NCBI RefSeq assembly: GCF_000762845.2
Contig: NZ_JRMQ02000002.1
Span: 124,001-188,000, forward strand
DNA: 64,000 bases
Direction: 5' to 3'
DNA from: Helicobacter japonicus
Lineage (GTDB): Bacteria > Campylobacterota > Campylobacteria > Campylobacterales > Helicobacteraceae
Shown: positions 54,359 through 62,547 of the stretch, piece after piece
How the letters are laid out: each line of letters starts with the position of its first letter
Numbering within the stretch: the first letter of the stretch is position 1
Notes under the pieces: model-generated
Seen by the model: the letters and a program-made list of their open reading frames with translations, nothing else
Database searches by the model: none
Told to the model about the DNA's origin: nothing
Position numbers and translations under genes: made by a program

Positions 54359-57052
54359 ATGCCACACAAAAGCACTAGCATCGATTCTCTACAATCTCAC
54401 TCCACTACGCTTACATCTTCGCAAATAGAATTTGTCTTTCAAAGCATTGTCAATCTACTTCAAAGCACTGATAATGAGCTAACAAATGACTTTATTACGA
54501 TTAAAAACGCCATAGAAAAGCAAGATAACACTACACTTGTATCTACACTCACCCATCTTAATACGCAAGACAAGACTCTTCCCATTATCAAGGCTTTTAC
54601 ACTCTATCATATGCTCCTTAATATTATTGAAGAAATTAATGCAAGTAATATCATCGAGGCAAACCAGATTCCACAAGCCATACAACAGCTTATCAAAGAA
54701 GGATATGAAAATCCTCAAATACTTAAGACTTTAGAACATTTACAATTTTATCCTGTATTTACTGCTCACCCGACAGAATCTCGCCGCCGCACATTCCTAG
54801 AAGCCCATCATCAAATGAGTGAAAACATTAATGCAATCTTCAAAAATAATGATGAAAATGCAAAAAATCAGCTCCTCTATCGCTTGAAACTACTTTGGCA
54901 AACACATTTGGTGAGAAACGAAAAAATGGAGATTCTCTATGAACTTGATAACCTGCTTTATATCATTGAAAGTTCAGTTTTAGAATCTGCTACACAAGTG
55001 CTTCAATATGTGCAAAATTTGCTTGATAAACCATTGCAATATTCACCAATCATTCTAGGAAGTTGGGTAGGAGGTGATAGAGATGGTAACCCCTATGTAA
55101 GCAATGAGATTATGACAAAGGCAATGAAAATTGCCCATAAAGCGATTATTGATATGTATATAGCCAAGTGCGACAAACTTATACGCGAACTTTCCATTTC
55201 TATTGATTTTGTCAAACCTTCACACACCCTTATGCAATCGCTCAATACTCAATTCCACGAGATTCCACATAGTGAGGCTACACTCTATGCAAAAGAACCT
55301 TTCCGTGCTAAGCTTTATCTCATAAGAAAAAAACTCAAAAATCGTCTTATCGCCATCAACACACCCGATGGAATGGATTTTACCTATAATAATTCAGAGG
55401 AACTTTTAACAGATATTGATATGCTTATAGAATCTCTAGATTCTCTATCTGCACAAGGATTGAAAGAATTTAGAAATTTAGTGCTTTTGGGGGGATTCCA
55501 TTTACTTAGGCTTGATTTTAGAGAACATAGAGATATTATTTTATCGGCTACAAGTGAGATTTTTTGCCTACTGGGCTTAAGCGATAGCGACTTTAAAGAT
55601 TTAAATGAGGACAAAAAATGTGAGATTCTTAATCGTGCTTTAAACAAAAAATATGATTTAAATGCCGTTATGGAGCAACTTTCAGAATCTTCTCAGAGGT
55701 TTGTAGGTGCATTTTTAAGAATACAATGGGCAAAAAAGCATATTTCACAACACATTTTACAAAGCTTTATCGTCTCTATGAGCACACAAGCAAGTGATTT
55801 ACTCTGTGTGCTATGGTTTGCAAAACAAAGCGGTTTATGGAAAACAGGTAAGCAAAAAGAATCTAAAAAGAGCAAATCTCACATTTCTATCGCACCACTT
55901 TTTGAAACTATTGATGATTTGCAAAGAGCGCAGCATATCATACGCTCACTTCATAGCAATACGCACTATCGACAATATCTTTATGATAATAACAATACGC
56001 AAGAAATTATGGTAGGATATTCAGATTCAAGCAAAGATGGTGGAATCTTTGCAAGTAACTATAATCTCCACGATGCCATTAGTAATCTCACGCATTTACA
56101 AGCTGAACTAGGTATTCATATTGGCTTTTTTCACGGAAGAGGCGGAAGTGTCAGTCGTGGAGGTGGAAGCCTAGAAGAAGCACTACTTTCATCTGCACCC
56201 CAAAGTGTGCATAGCAGACTTAAAACAACAGAGCAAGGTGAAATGATAAGTGCTAAATATTTGAGTAAGCATATTGCAAAAAAGAATTTTTCAAGCACAC
56301 TAGGAGCATTGCTTAAAAAAGAATGTAGAGATACTTATTGCCTGAATGGAGCGTGTAAAAGTGATGTGGATATTATGGCATTATTAAAGCCTGTATCTAT
56401 TGGCTCATTTGAAAGCTATCGTGCTTTAGTGTATGAAAATAAAGACTTTATGAGCTATTTTAAAATGGCAACACCCATAAGTTTCATACAAAATCTTAAT
56501 CTTGGCTCACGTCCAAGTAAGCGCAAAGATTCACAAAAGGTAGAAGATTTACGCGCGATTCCGTGGGTTTTTGCTTGGACACAAAATCGTGCGATTATCC
56601 CCGCGTGGTATGGGGTAGGAAGTGGTTTAGCCTGTGTGGATAAAAATGCACTGAAAGAATGCTACACACAATCACTCTTTTTCAAAACAACGATTGACAA
56701 TATCGCCCAAGCTATGCTTAAGGTGGATTTGGACATTGCCAAGCTTTATGGTGAATTTGTGTTAGATAAAGCAGTGCGTGAGAGCATTTGGGAATGTATC
56801 TATACTCAATATCAACTTACATTAGAAAATATGCTCTATTTGCGTGGAGAAAGTGCATTGCTTAGCTCTGAAAATGCGATTAGAGAATCTATTCTTTTAC
56901 GCAAACCTTACCTTAGTGTGCTTAATCTCACACAAATTGAACTCATTAAAAAATATCAAAGCTGCAAAAATCCCAAAGAACAAGAACGTCTCCTAGAGCA
57001 AATCCACGCTACAATCGTGGGTATCGCACAAGGTATTCGTAATACAGGGTGA
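54359..57052 (+). CDS. ppc: Phosphoenolpyruvate carboxylase
   Basis: 897 residues, full length. The catalytic histidine region is FTAHPTESRRRTF, and the substrate-binding motifs GYSDSSKDGG and FHGRGGSVSRGGG are intact; GSWVGGDRDGNPYV is also conserved. It carboxylates PEP to oxaloacetate, an anaplerotic step. AAAGGAAAAAA precedes the ATG. It ends in a short overlap with the DUF5131 frame. Confidence 0.96.
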   Translation: MPHKSTSIDSLQSHSTTLTSSQIEFVFQSIVNLLQSTDNELTNDFITIKNAIEKQDNTTLVSTLTHLNTQDKTLPIIKAFTLYHMLLNIIEEINASNIIEANQIPQAIQQLIKEGYENPQILKTLEHLQFYPVFTAHPTESRRRTFLEAHHQMSENINAIFKNNDENAKNQLLYRLKLLWQTHLVRNEKMEILYELDNLLYIIESSVLESATQVLQYVQNLLDKPLQYSPIILGSWVGGDRDGNPYVSNEIMTKAMKIAHKAIIDMYIAKCDKLIRELSISIDFVKPSHTLMQSLNTQFHEIPHSEATLYAKEPFRAKLYLIRKKLKNRLIAINTPDGMDFTYNNSEELLTDIDMLIESLDSLSAQGLKEFRNLVLLGGFHLLRLDFREHRDIILSATSEIFCLLGLSDSDFKDLNEDKKCEILNRALNKKYDLNAVMEQLSESSQRFVGAFLRIQWAKKHISQHILQSFIVSMSTQASDLLCVLWFAKQSGLWKTGKQKESKKSKSHISIAPLFETIDDLQRAQHIIRSLHSNTHYRQYLYDNNNTQEIMVGYSDSSKDGGIFASNYNLHDAISNLTHLQAELGIHIGFFHGRGGSVSRGGGSLEEALLSSAPQSVHSRLKTTEQGEMISAKYLSKHIAKKNFSSTLGALLKKECRDTYCLNGACKSDVDIMALLKPVSIGSFESYRALVYENKDFMSYFKMATPISFIQNLNLGSRPSKRKDSQKVEDLRAIPWVFAWTQNRAIIPAWYGVGSGLACVDKNALKECYTQSLFFKTTIDNIAQAMLKVDLDIAKLYGEFVLDKAVRESIWECIYTQYQLTLENMLYLRGESALLSSENAIRESILLRKPYLSVLNLTQIELIKKYQSCKNPKEQERLLEQIHATIVGIAQGIRNTG

Positions 57053-57054
57053 AA

Positions 57055-57777
57055 ATGTTTGGCAAATTAGAAACAAGCTGGAATCCTTGGCACGGCTGTT
57101 TTCGCATGAGCGAAGGCTGTAAAAATTGTTTTATTTATAGTATGGATTCTATCCATAAACGAGATACAAAACATATTTGTCTTAATAAAAATTTTGAATA
57201 CCCTCTCAAAAAGCGTAGAAATGGTGAGTATCATATACTTGATAATACATTAGTATATACTTGTTTTAGTAGCGATTTTTTACTTCCACAAGCCGATGAA
57301 TGGAGGAAAAGAGCGTGGGAAATTATGCGTATTCGCAAAAATGTGCATTTTGTCTTTTTCACTAAAAGAATTGAACGTTTATATGAGAATCTCCCCAAAG
57401 ATTGGGGGGAAGGATATGAAAATGTGATTATTGGTGTGAGTGTGGAAAACCAAAAACGCGCCGAGCAAAGAGTGTCTCTTTTATGCGCTCTACCTATCAA
57501 ACATCGATGGATTATCTGTGCGCCGCTATTGGAGGAGATTCATATAGAATCTTATCTCAAAAATATAGAACTCATTTCTGTTGGAGGAGAGAGTGGCTAT
57601 AATGCTCGTATATGCAATTATGAATGGATACTCTCATTAAGACAACAAGCTATGGAAGCGAGTGTCAAATTTCATTTTCACCAAACAGGTGCAAGATTCT
57701 ATAAAGATGGTAAAACTTATACCATTCCTAAGCATTTGCAGAGAATCCAAGCCAAGAAAGCAAATATTGATTTATGA
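57055..57777 (+). CDS. DUF5131 (phage Gp37/Gp68-like) protein
   Basis: About 240 residues from ATG 57055; a GTG two codons earlier (57049) would overlap ppc by 4 bases. The N-terminal WNPWHGCFRMSEGCKNCFIY carries the Cys pattern typical of DUF5131, and VGGESGYNARICNYEWILSLRQQA is near the C-terminus. The family is widespread in phages and bacteria and resembles radical SAM proteins; its reaction is unknown. Its tight linkage to ppc suggests co-expression. Confidence 0.8.
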   Translation: MFGKLETSWNPWHGCFRMSEGCKNCFIYSMDSIHKRDTKHICLNKNFEYPLKKRRNGEYHILDNTLVYTCFSSDFLLPQADEWRKRAWEIMRIRKNVHFVFFTKRIERLYENLPKDWGEGYENVIIGVSVENQKRAEQRVSLLCALPIKHRWIICAPLLEEIHIESYLKNIELISVGGESGYNARICNYEWILSLRQQAMEASVKFHFHQTGARFYKDGKTYTIPKHLQRIQAKKANIDL

Positions 57778-57789
57778 GGATTTAACAAA

Positions 57790-59381
57790 CTACCTCTTTT
57801 TATAAAAATAAAAATCTGCAAAAGAAGTGTGATTGGGATTCTTTTCATCAAAGGGATATTTGTTAGGGATAAACCTATAAAGCTCCCATTCTCTTGCATT
57901 TTGTTCTATCCACTTGCTAAATTTTCTGTGCTTTACGTGAGGGGCGTGCAATTCATCTTTATTTGAGGCATAAACCCCCACAAAGCGATGTGAATGCGTA
58001 AAAAGATTACGCATATATTCTTCAAATATCTCATCTTGTATCAAATGATAAATTACATCTAAAGAGAGGCAAAGTTCTGCACTGAAATCTTTATGAGATT
58101 GCAAAAACTCACTCACTAAATAAAACTGCTTTGTGTCATCGGCTCTAAACTTTTCTTTATTGTGCCTTATTGCGCTTTGGCTCACATCTAATCCGATATA
58201 GTGCGGATACCTAGCAAGGGAGAGTTGATTCCCATCGCCACAACCAAATTCTAAAATATTTTGCACCCCCTCTTCTTTCACAAACTGATTTAAAATTTCT
58301 GCCTTAAAAAGTGCAAGATTGTTATAACTTCCTGCTCCTGAAGCACCTATATTTATATCCCCACAAGAAAGTGTGCCATTGTTTGAAGCACTAAAACTTT
58401 TATAGCGATTTTCCCAATACTCACTTGAGTTAAACTTTATCTTTGTCTTTAACGCGGGATAAGATTCTAAAATATCTTTTAACACTTTATCATTCAGCCC
58501 ACTTTTTACATTCTCTATCCATAATGCACCTGTTTGAGTATGATTTACATAGCTTACTAAATCTTTATCTGTATAGCTTCCCTCCACCACATTGATTTTC
58601 ACATCATTTAAAACTGCCATTGCAAAAAACCAAATATCATCTTGATGTGGTGCAAGCGACAAAAACTTCTCCTCTTGTGTAACATCTTCAAAAAAGCAAT
58701 GCGGCGGATACAATACACCGCCAACACCTGTAAAGAAATTTAAAAATGAGGGTGAAGTCTGCAGATGAGAGATAGAATTTTCCCATTGTGCATAAGGCAA
58801 AAGTTTGCCACTCTCATCAAATGAGATTCTATGCGCCCTATGGCAGTGTATATATTGTGGATTTTTTACATAAGCATTATAGAGTTTTTTAAGCCAATCT
58901 TTTGGATACACCACATCATCATCAGCAGTTACAATAACAGCGTCAGGATAGGCTTGCAAAGCAGGAATGAGCTTTTTGTAGGATTTAATATTGTTTTCGC
59001 ACCATTGAATATTAAGCCCTAGCTTTTTAAATGCAAGGACACTTTGAGGTAAATCGGATTCTTTATTTGGAAATTCTTTAAGACTTAGCCATAAAATAAC
59101 TTCATCGGGCTTGTATTCTTGTGTGAAAAGTGAGTAGAGCGTGTAGTGAAGTGTTGGAATCCTTAAAGGATAAGAAGTGAGGGAGGCAATCAAGTAAAGC
59201 CCCCCCCCCCACTAAAAGATTTTGAGGCAATAGTAGATTCTAAGCCAGTGTATGAAGAGTTTAAAAACACTTTTATTTGAGAATCTAACTGCGCTTTTCT
59301 AAGCTTATTGTTGTATATTTTGGTTTTAAGTTTTTCTTTTAAATCTTTTATTTTTCTTTTAATTGCTTCCAAAATATTCAT
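57790..59381 (-). CDS. Phase-variable glycosyltransferase-methyltransferase fusion (read as OFF)
   Basis: Two frames are joined across a G11 tract at 59200-59210. The upstream frame (59381-59190) starts MNILEAIKRKIKDLKEKLKT and ends right after the tract. The main frame (57790-59193) begins IASLTSYPLRIPTLHYTLYS, a GT-A glycosyltransferase with the D-x-D-like VTADDDVVYP, and its C-terminal part is a methyltransferase (ILEFGCGDGNQLSLARYP). Counting codons, 9 or 12 G would join them; 11 does not. Low-level translation from an internal TTG at 59193 is possible. It probably modifies surface glycan. Confidence 0.75.
59200..59210. repeat. C11/G11 tract in the glycosyltransferase gene
   Basis: Eleven C on the printed strand. 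The upstream frame reads AGT-GGG-GGG-GGG-GGC and then stops within three codons, while the downstream frame needs a multiple of three G. Confidence 0.92.
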
Positions 59382-59482
59382 TAAAGTCCTTAATTGAATA
59401 AGATGTTACGCATTATACAAAATTTTGATTATCCAAATCAAACCTTTTCACAAGGCTTCTATTTGTGATACTCAATCTCATT

Positions 59483-60149
59483 TCACTCCCAAATATATTT
59501 ATATTCCTCATAAAGTGCTAAAAGCCTTTGCTTGTCAATATTATCTTTTATTTTAAATTCTGCTAAAGTATCGCACGTATCAACAAATTCTACAAATTCT
59601 AAGATTTTGTGATAAAAGGGTCGGTTATTAAAATCGTGAATAAGAATCTTTGTGTGTTTAGGACAATGTAAGAGCGTTTGCAAAAAACAGGCAACTCGGA
59701 ATCTCCCATCAATAAATACTACATCAAAATCTGTGTATTTTTCAAACACTTGTGCAGAATAATGAGGAAAAAGTGATTTCTTCTCCATTTCAAGTGGCAC
59801 ACCCCATTCACCTGTGCGCCCAATATCTACCCATATAAATTCTAGCCGCTTAACTTTTGTTGCCTCATCTATAACTTTCCAACTCTTTAAGTATGCTATC
59901 CAATTTTTATCCGATTCTACACTGACAATACGCACTTGTGCGTGTAAAAGTGCCAAAAATGTAGAGCCGCCAGAGCCAAATTCTAAATATATACCCCCCC
60001 CCCGCACTCATAAGTGTATTACGCACATATTCTACTTCACTTGGGGATAATTGCAATGGATAATATTGTGGGGTATCTTTTAGTTTGTCTGCTTCTCTTT
60101 TTTTGGCGAGTTTTGCTTGTTTGAGTTTTGTTTTAACAAATCTAAACAT
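59483..60149 (-). CDS. Phase-variable SAM-dependent methyltransferase-like protein (read as OFF)
   Basis: Two frames are joined across a G10 tract (59994-60003). The upstream frame from ATG 60149 reads MFRFVKTKLKQAKLAKKREA through EVEYVRNTLMSAGGG and then runs into an unrelated frame. The downstream frame continues IYLEFGSGGSTFLALLHAQV (motif I of class I methyltransferases), VVFIDGRFRVACF and ILIHDFNNRPFYH to the stop at 59483. With 9 or 12 G the frames join into a protein of about 220 residues. Its N-terminus resembles that of the neighbouring glycosyltransferase, suggesting a shared origin. Substrate unknown. Confidence 0.7.
59994..60003. repeat. C10/G10 tract in the methyltransferase gene
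   Basis: Ten C on the printed strand. The upstream frame enters as GCG-GGG-GGG-GGG-TAT, while the methyltransferase frame requires GGT-ATA after the tract, which happens only with a multiple of three G. Confidence 0.92.
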
Positions 60150-60306
60150 CTAGGATTCCTTATCTCTTGTATGAATTTGCTAAAATTTTAAATCTTTTGT
60201 TTAAATAATGCAATACAAAACTTAACATAAAGCATCTTGAAGTAATGTGCATTTGATAAGAAATAATATGTTACTTAAGAAATATTTGAGTGTTTTACAG
60301 GGGCTA

Positions 60307-60324
60307 CACTCCCCAAAGGGAGTG
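60307..60324 (-). terminator. Hairpin after groEL
   Basis: Seven-base GC-rich arms (CACTCCC and GGGAGTG) with a 4-base loop, just beyond the groEL stop on the minus strand. The following sequence is only weakly U-rich. Confidence 0.45.
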
Positions 60325-60336
60325 GGAAAGTGGAAA

Positions 60337-61974
60337 TTACATCATTCCACCCATACCGCCCATTCCACCCATATCTGGCATTGCTGGAGCTGGTTTATCT
60401 TCTTTGATTTCATTGATTGTCGCTTCAGTTGTTAAAAGCATACTTGAAACTGAAACTGCATTTTGTAATGCAATGCGTGTAACCTTAAGCGGGTCAATAA
60501 TACCTGCTTTAAACATATCCACATATTCACCTGTGCTTGCATTGAATCCAAAGCCATCTTTTGAATTTTTTTCTACTTCATTAACAACTACACCGCCATC
60601 ATATCCAGCATTAATCGCAATTTGTGCAAGAGGAGCTTTAATTGCGCGTTTAATAATATCATAACCAATTGCTTCATCTCCACTAAGGTTAAGTTTCACT
60701 TTTTGTGAAGCACGGATAAGTGCGGAACCACCGCCAATAACGATTCCTTCATCAACTGCTGCCTTTGTAGCAGAAAGTGCGTCATCTACGCGATCTTTCT
60801 TTTCTTTCATCTCTACTTCAGTTGCAGCACCTACTTTAATAACTGCTACTCCACCACTAAGTTTAGCTAGTCTTTCTTGCAGTTTTTCTCTGTCATAATC
60901 ACTTGTAGTGTTTTCAATTTCATTTTTGATTTGCGCAATTCTCTCTTTTACTGCTTGAGCCTTACCCTTGCCATCTACAATGGTTGTATTGTCTTTATCG
61001 ATAACAATACGAGCTGCACTTCCTAAATCTGTAAGCGTTGCTGTTTCAAGCGTTTTGCCAAGTTCTTCACTAATCACTTGTCCGCCTGTGAGGATAGCAA
61101 TATCTTGAAGCATTGCTTTTCTTCTATCACCAAAGCCCGGAGCTTTTACAGCAGACACATTCAATACACCTCGCAATTTATTAACAACTAAAGTTGTGAG
61201 TGCTTCACCCTCAATATCTTCAGCAATAATTAAAAGCGGTTTGCCACTTTGCATAGTCGCTTCAAGCAAAGGTAAAATCTCTTTCATATTTGAAATTTTC
61301 TTATCAGTTAAAAGCACATAAGCATTTTCAAGCTGTGCAATCATTTTATCTGTGTTTGTTACAAAATATGCAGAGAGATAACCTCTATCAAATTGCATAC
61401 CCTCAACCACACTTAGCTCATCATTGATGCCTTTTGCTTCTTCCACAGTGATAACGCCGTCTTTGCCTACTTTATCCATAGCTTCGGCAATAAGTGCGCC
61501 TACTTTTTCATCAGAATTTGCTGAAATAGTCGCCACTTGTGCAATTTCACTCTTACCACCAACTTTCTTGCTTGCTTTTTTAAGTTCCGCGATAATTGCA
61601 TCACTTGCTTTATCCATACCACGTTTTACCTCAACAGGATTTGCTCCTGCAGTGATATTGCGCAAACCTTCTTTAAAAATGCTATGAGCAAGAACGGTAG
61701 CTGTTGTTGTGCCATCTCCTGCTGCATCAGCAGTTTTGCTTGCAACTTCCTTTACAAGCTGTGCGCCCATATTTGCAATAGGGTCAGCTAATTCAACTTC
61801 TTTAGCCACAGACACGCCATCTTTTGTAATAGCTGGTGCGCCATAGCTTTTTTGGATAAGCACATTGCGCCCTTTTGGTCCCATTGTTACCTTTACTGCA
61901 TCATTTAATTGCTTAATGCCTTCATATAACTTGTTTCTTGCAGAATCTGAAAAATGAATCTCTTTACTTGCCAT
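60337..61974 (-). CDS. groL: 60 kDa chaperonin GroEL
   Basis: 545 residues, full length, ending in the Gly/Met tail [11 protein letters not shown]. The ATP-binding segment [10 protein letters not shown] and [12 protein letters not shown] near the N-terminus and VAAVDEG-like [16 protein letters not shown] are intact. Together with GroES it folds cytosolic proteins. It is 21 bases downstream of groES in one operon under the CIRCE-like element. Confidence 0.98.
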   Translation of the reverse strand: MASKEIHFSDSARNKLYEGIKQLNDAVKVTMGPKGRNVLIQKSYGAPAITKDGVSVAKEVELADPIANMGAQLVKEVASKTADAAGDGTTTATVLAHSIFKEGLRNITAGANPVEVKRGMDKASDAIIAELKKASKKVGGKSEIAQVATISANSDEKVGALIAEAMDKVGKDGVITVEEAKGINDELSVVEGMQFDRGYLSAYFVTNTDKMIAQLENAYVLLTDKKISNMKEILPLLEATMQSGKPLLIIAEDIEGEALTTLVVNKLRGVLNVSAVKAPGFGDRRKAMLQDIAILTGGQVISEELGKTLETATLTDLGSAARIVIDKDNTTIVDGKGKAQAVKERIAQIKNEIENTTSDYDREKLQERLAKLSGGVAVIKVGAATEVEMKEKKDRVDDALSATKAAVDEGIVIGGGSALIRASQKVKLNLSGDEAIGYDIIKRAIKAPLAQIAINAGYDGGVVVNEVEKNSKDGFGFNASTGEYVDMFKAGIIDPLKVTRIALQNAVSVSSMLLTTEATINEIKEDKPAPAMPDMGGMGGMGGMM

Positions 61975-61995
61975 AATCTACTCCTTCAATATAAT

Positions 61996-62268
61996 TTATT
62001 TCTCAATAACGCCTAAAATATCATCTAGCTCTAAAACTATATATTCTTTAGAATCTAGCTTAATTTCTGCGCCTTTATATTTACCAAACACAACCTTGTC
62101 ATTTTCTTTAAGCACTTTATCTTCTTTGAGTTTTGCGCTCACTGCTTTTACAATACCCACAAGAGGCTTCTCTTTTGCATTATCAGGAATAATAATACCT
62201 GAGCTTGTTTTGGTATCTTCCTCAATGCGTTCTACGAGAACTCTTTCACCAAGAGGTCTAAATTTCAT
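61996..62268 (-). CDS. groS: 10 kDa co-chaperonin GroES
   Basis: 90 residues from ATG 62268 ([12 protein letters not shown]), preceded by AAGGAGTTCGCA; the frame is open a further ten codons upstream but that extension is not part of GroES. The mobile loop [17 protein letters not shown] and the end of the fold ([15 protein letters not shown]) are typical. It lacks the His/Cys-rich metal-binding tail that H. pylori GroES carries. Confidence 0.96.
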   Translation of the reverse strand: MKFRPLGERVLVERIEEDTKTSSGIIIPDNAKEKPLVGIVKAVSAKLKEDKVLKENDKVVFGKYKGAEIKLDSKEYIVLELDDILGVIEK

Positions 62269-62304
62269 TGCGAACTCCTTAAAATAAAAATATATCAAAA
62301 ATTA

Positions 62305-62310
62305 ATTATA
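62305..62310 (-). promoter_or_regulatory. -10 hexamer of groES-groEL
   Basis: TATAAT on the minus strand, 37 bases before the groES start codon and directly beside the CIRCE-like inverted repeat. Confidence 0.55.
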
Positions 62311-62313
62311 AAT

Positions 62314-62339
62314 TTAGCACTTAATTTTTGAAGTGCGAG
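62314..62339. promoter_or_regulatory. CIRCE-like operator of groES-groEL
   Basis: TTAGCACTT followed by 8 bases and AAGTGCGAG, close to the consensus TTAGCACTC-N9-GAGTGCTAA bound by HrcA. It lies just upstream of the -10 hexamer. The perfect inner arms are GCACTT and AAGTGC; the outer bases and the spacer diverge. Repression by HrcA is inferred. Confidence 0.6.
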
Positions 62340-62427
62340 AATTTTATATATTTTTGTTAAACAAGTCAATACTTTATAGTTATTTTATAAATAAACTTTA
62401 GTCTAATAAACTAAATTTATATATGTT

Positions 62428-62500
62428 AGATTCTATAAAACTTTAAAAATAAGCTCAAAAAGAGAGAAGTTTAGCTTTTTTTTATAGAATCTTTTTTATT
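62428..62500 (+). terminator. Large stem-loop with U-tract between groES and dnaG
   Basis: Outer arms AGATTCTATAAAA (62428-62440) and TTTTATAGAATCT (62480-62492) are perfect complements; AAGCT and AGCTT inside can pair too. A T-rich stretch, TTTTTATTTTTG, follows on the plus strand. It may end a short divergent transcript or act in the dnaG leader. The rest of the roughly 280-base groES-dnaG gap is AT-rich with no ORF. Confidence 0.4.
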
Positions 62501-62547
62501 TTTGTAATCACCCTCTAAAATCCTAAGCATTTAAGGTTACGCATTTA

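Noticed and set aside
60290-60664. Plus-strand ORF of 124 codons starting MFYRGYTPQREW
   Set aside because: It is the reverse shadow of the groEL C-terminus (Pro/Ile repeats mirror the Gly/Met tail).
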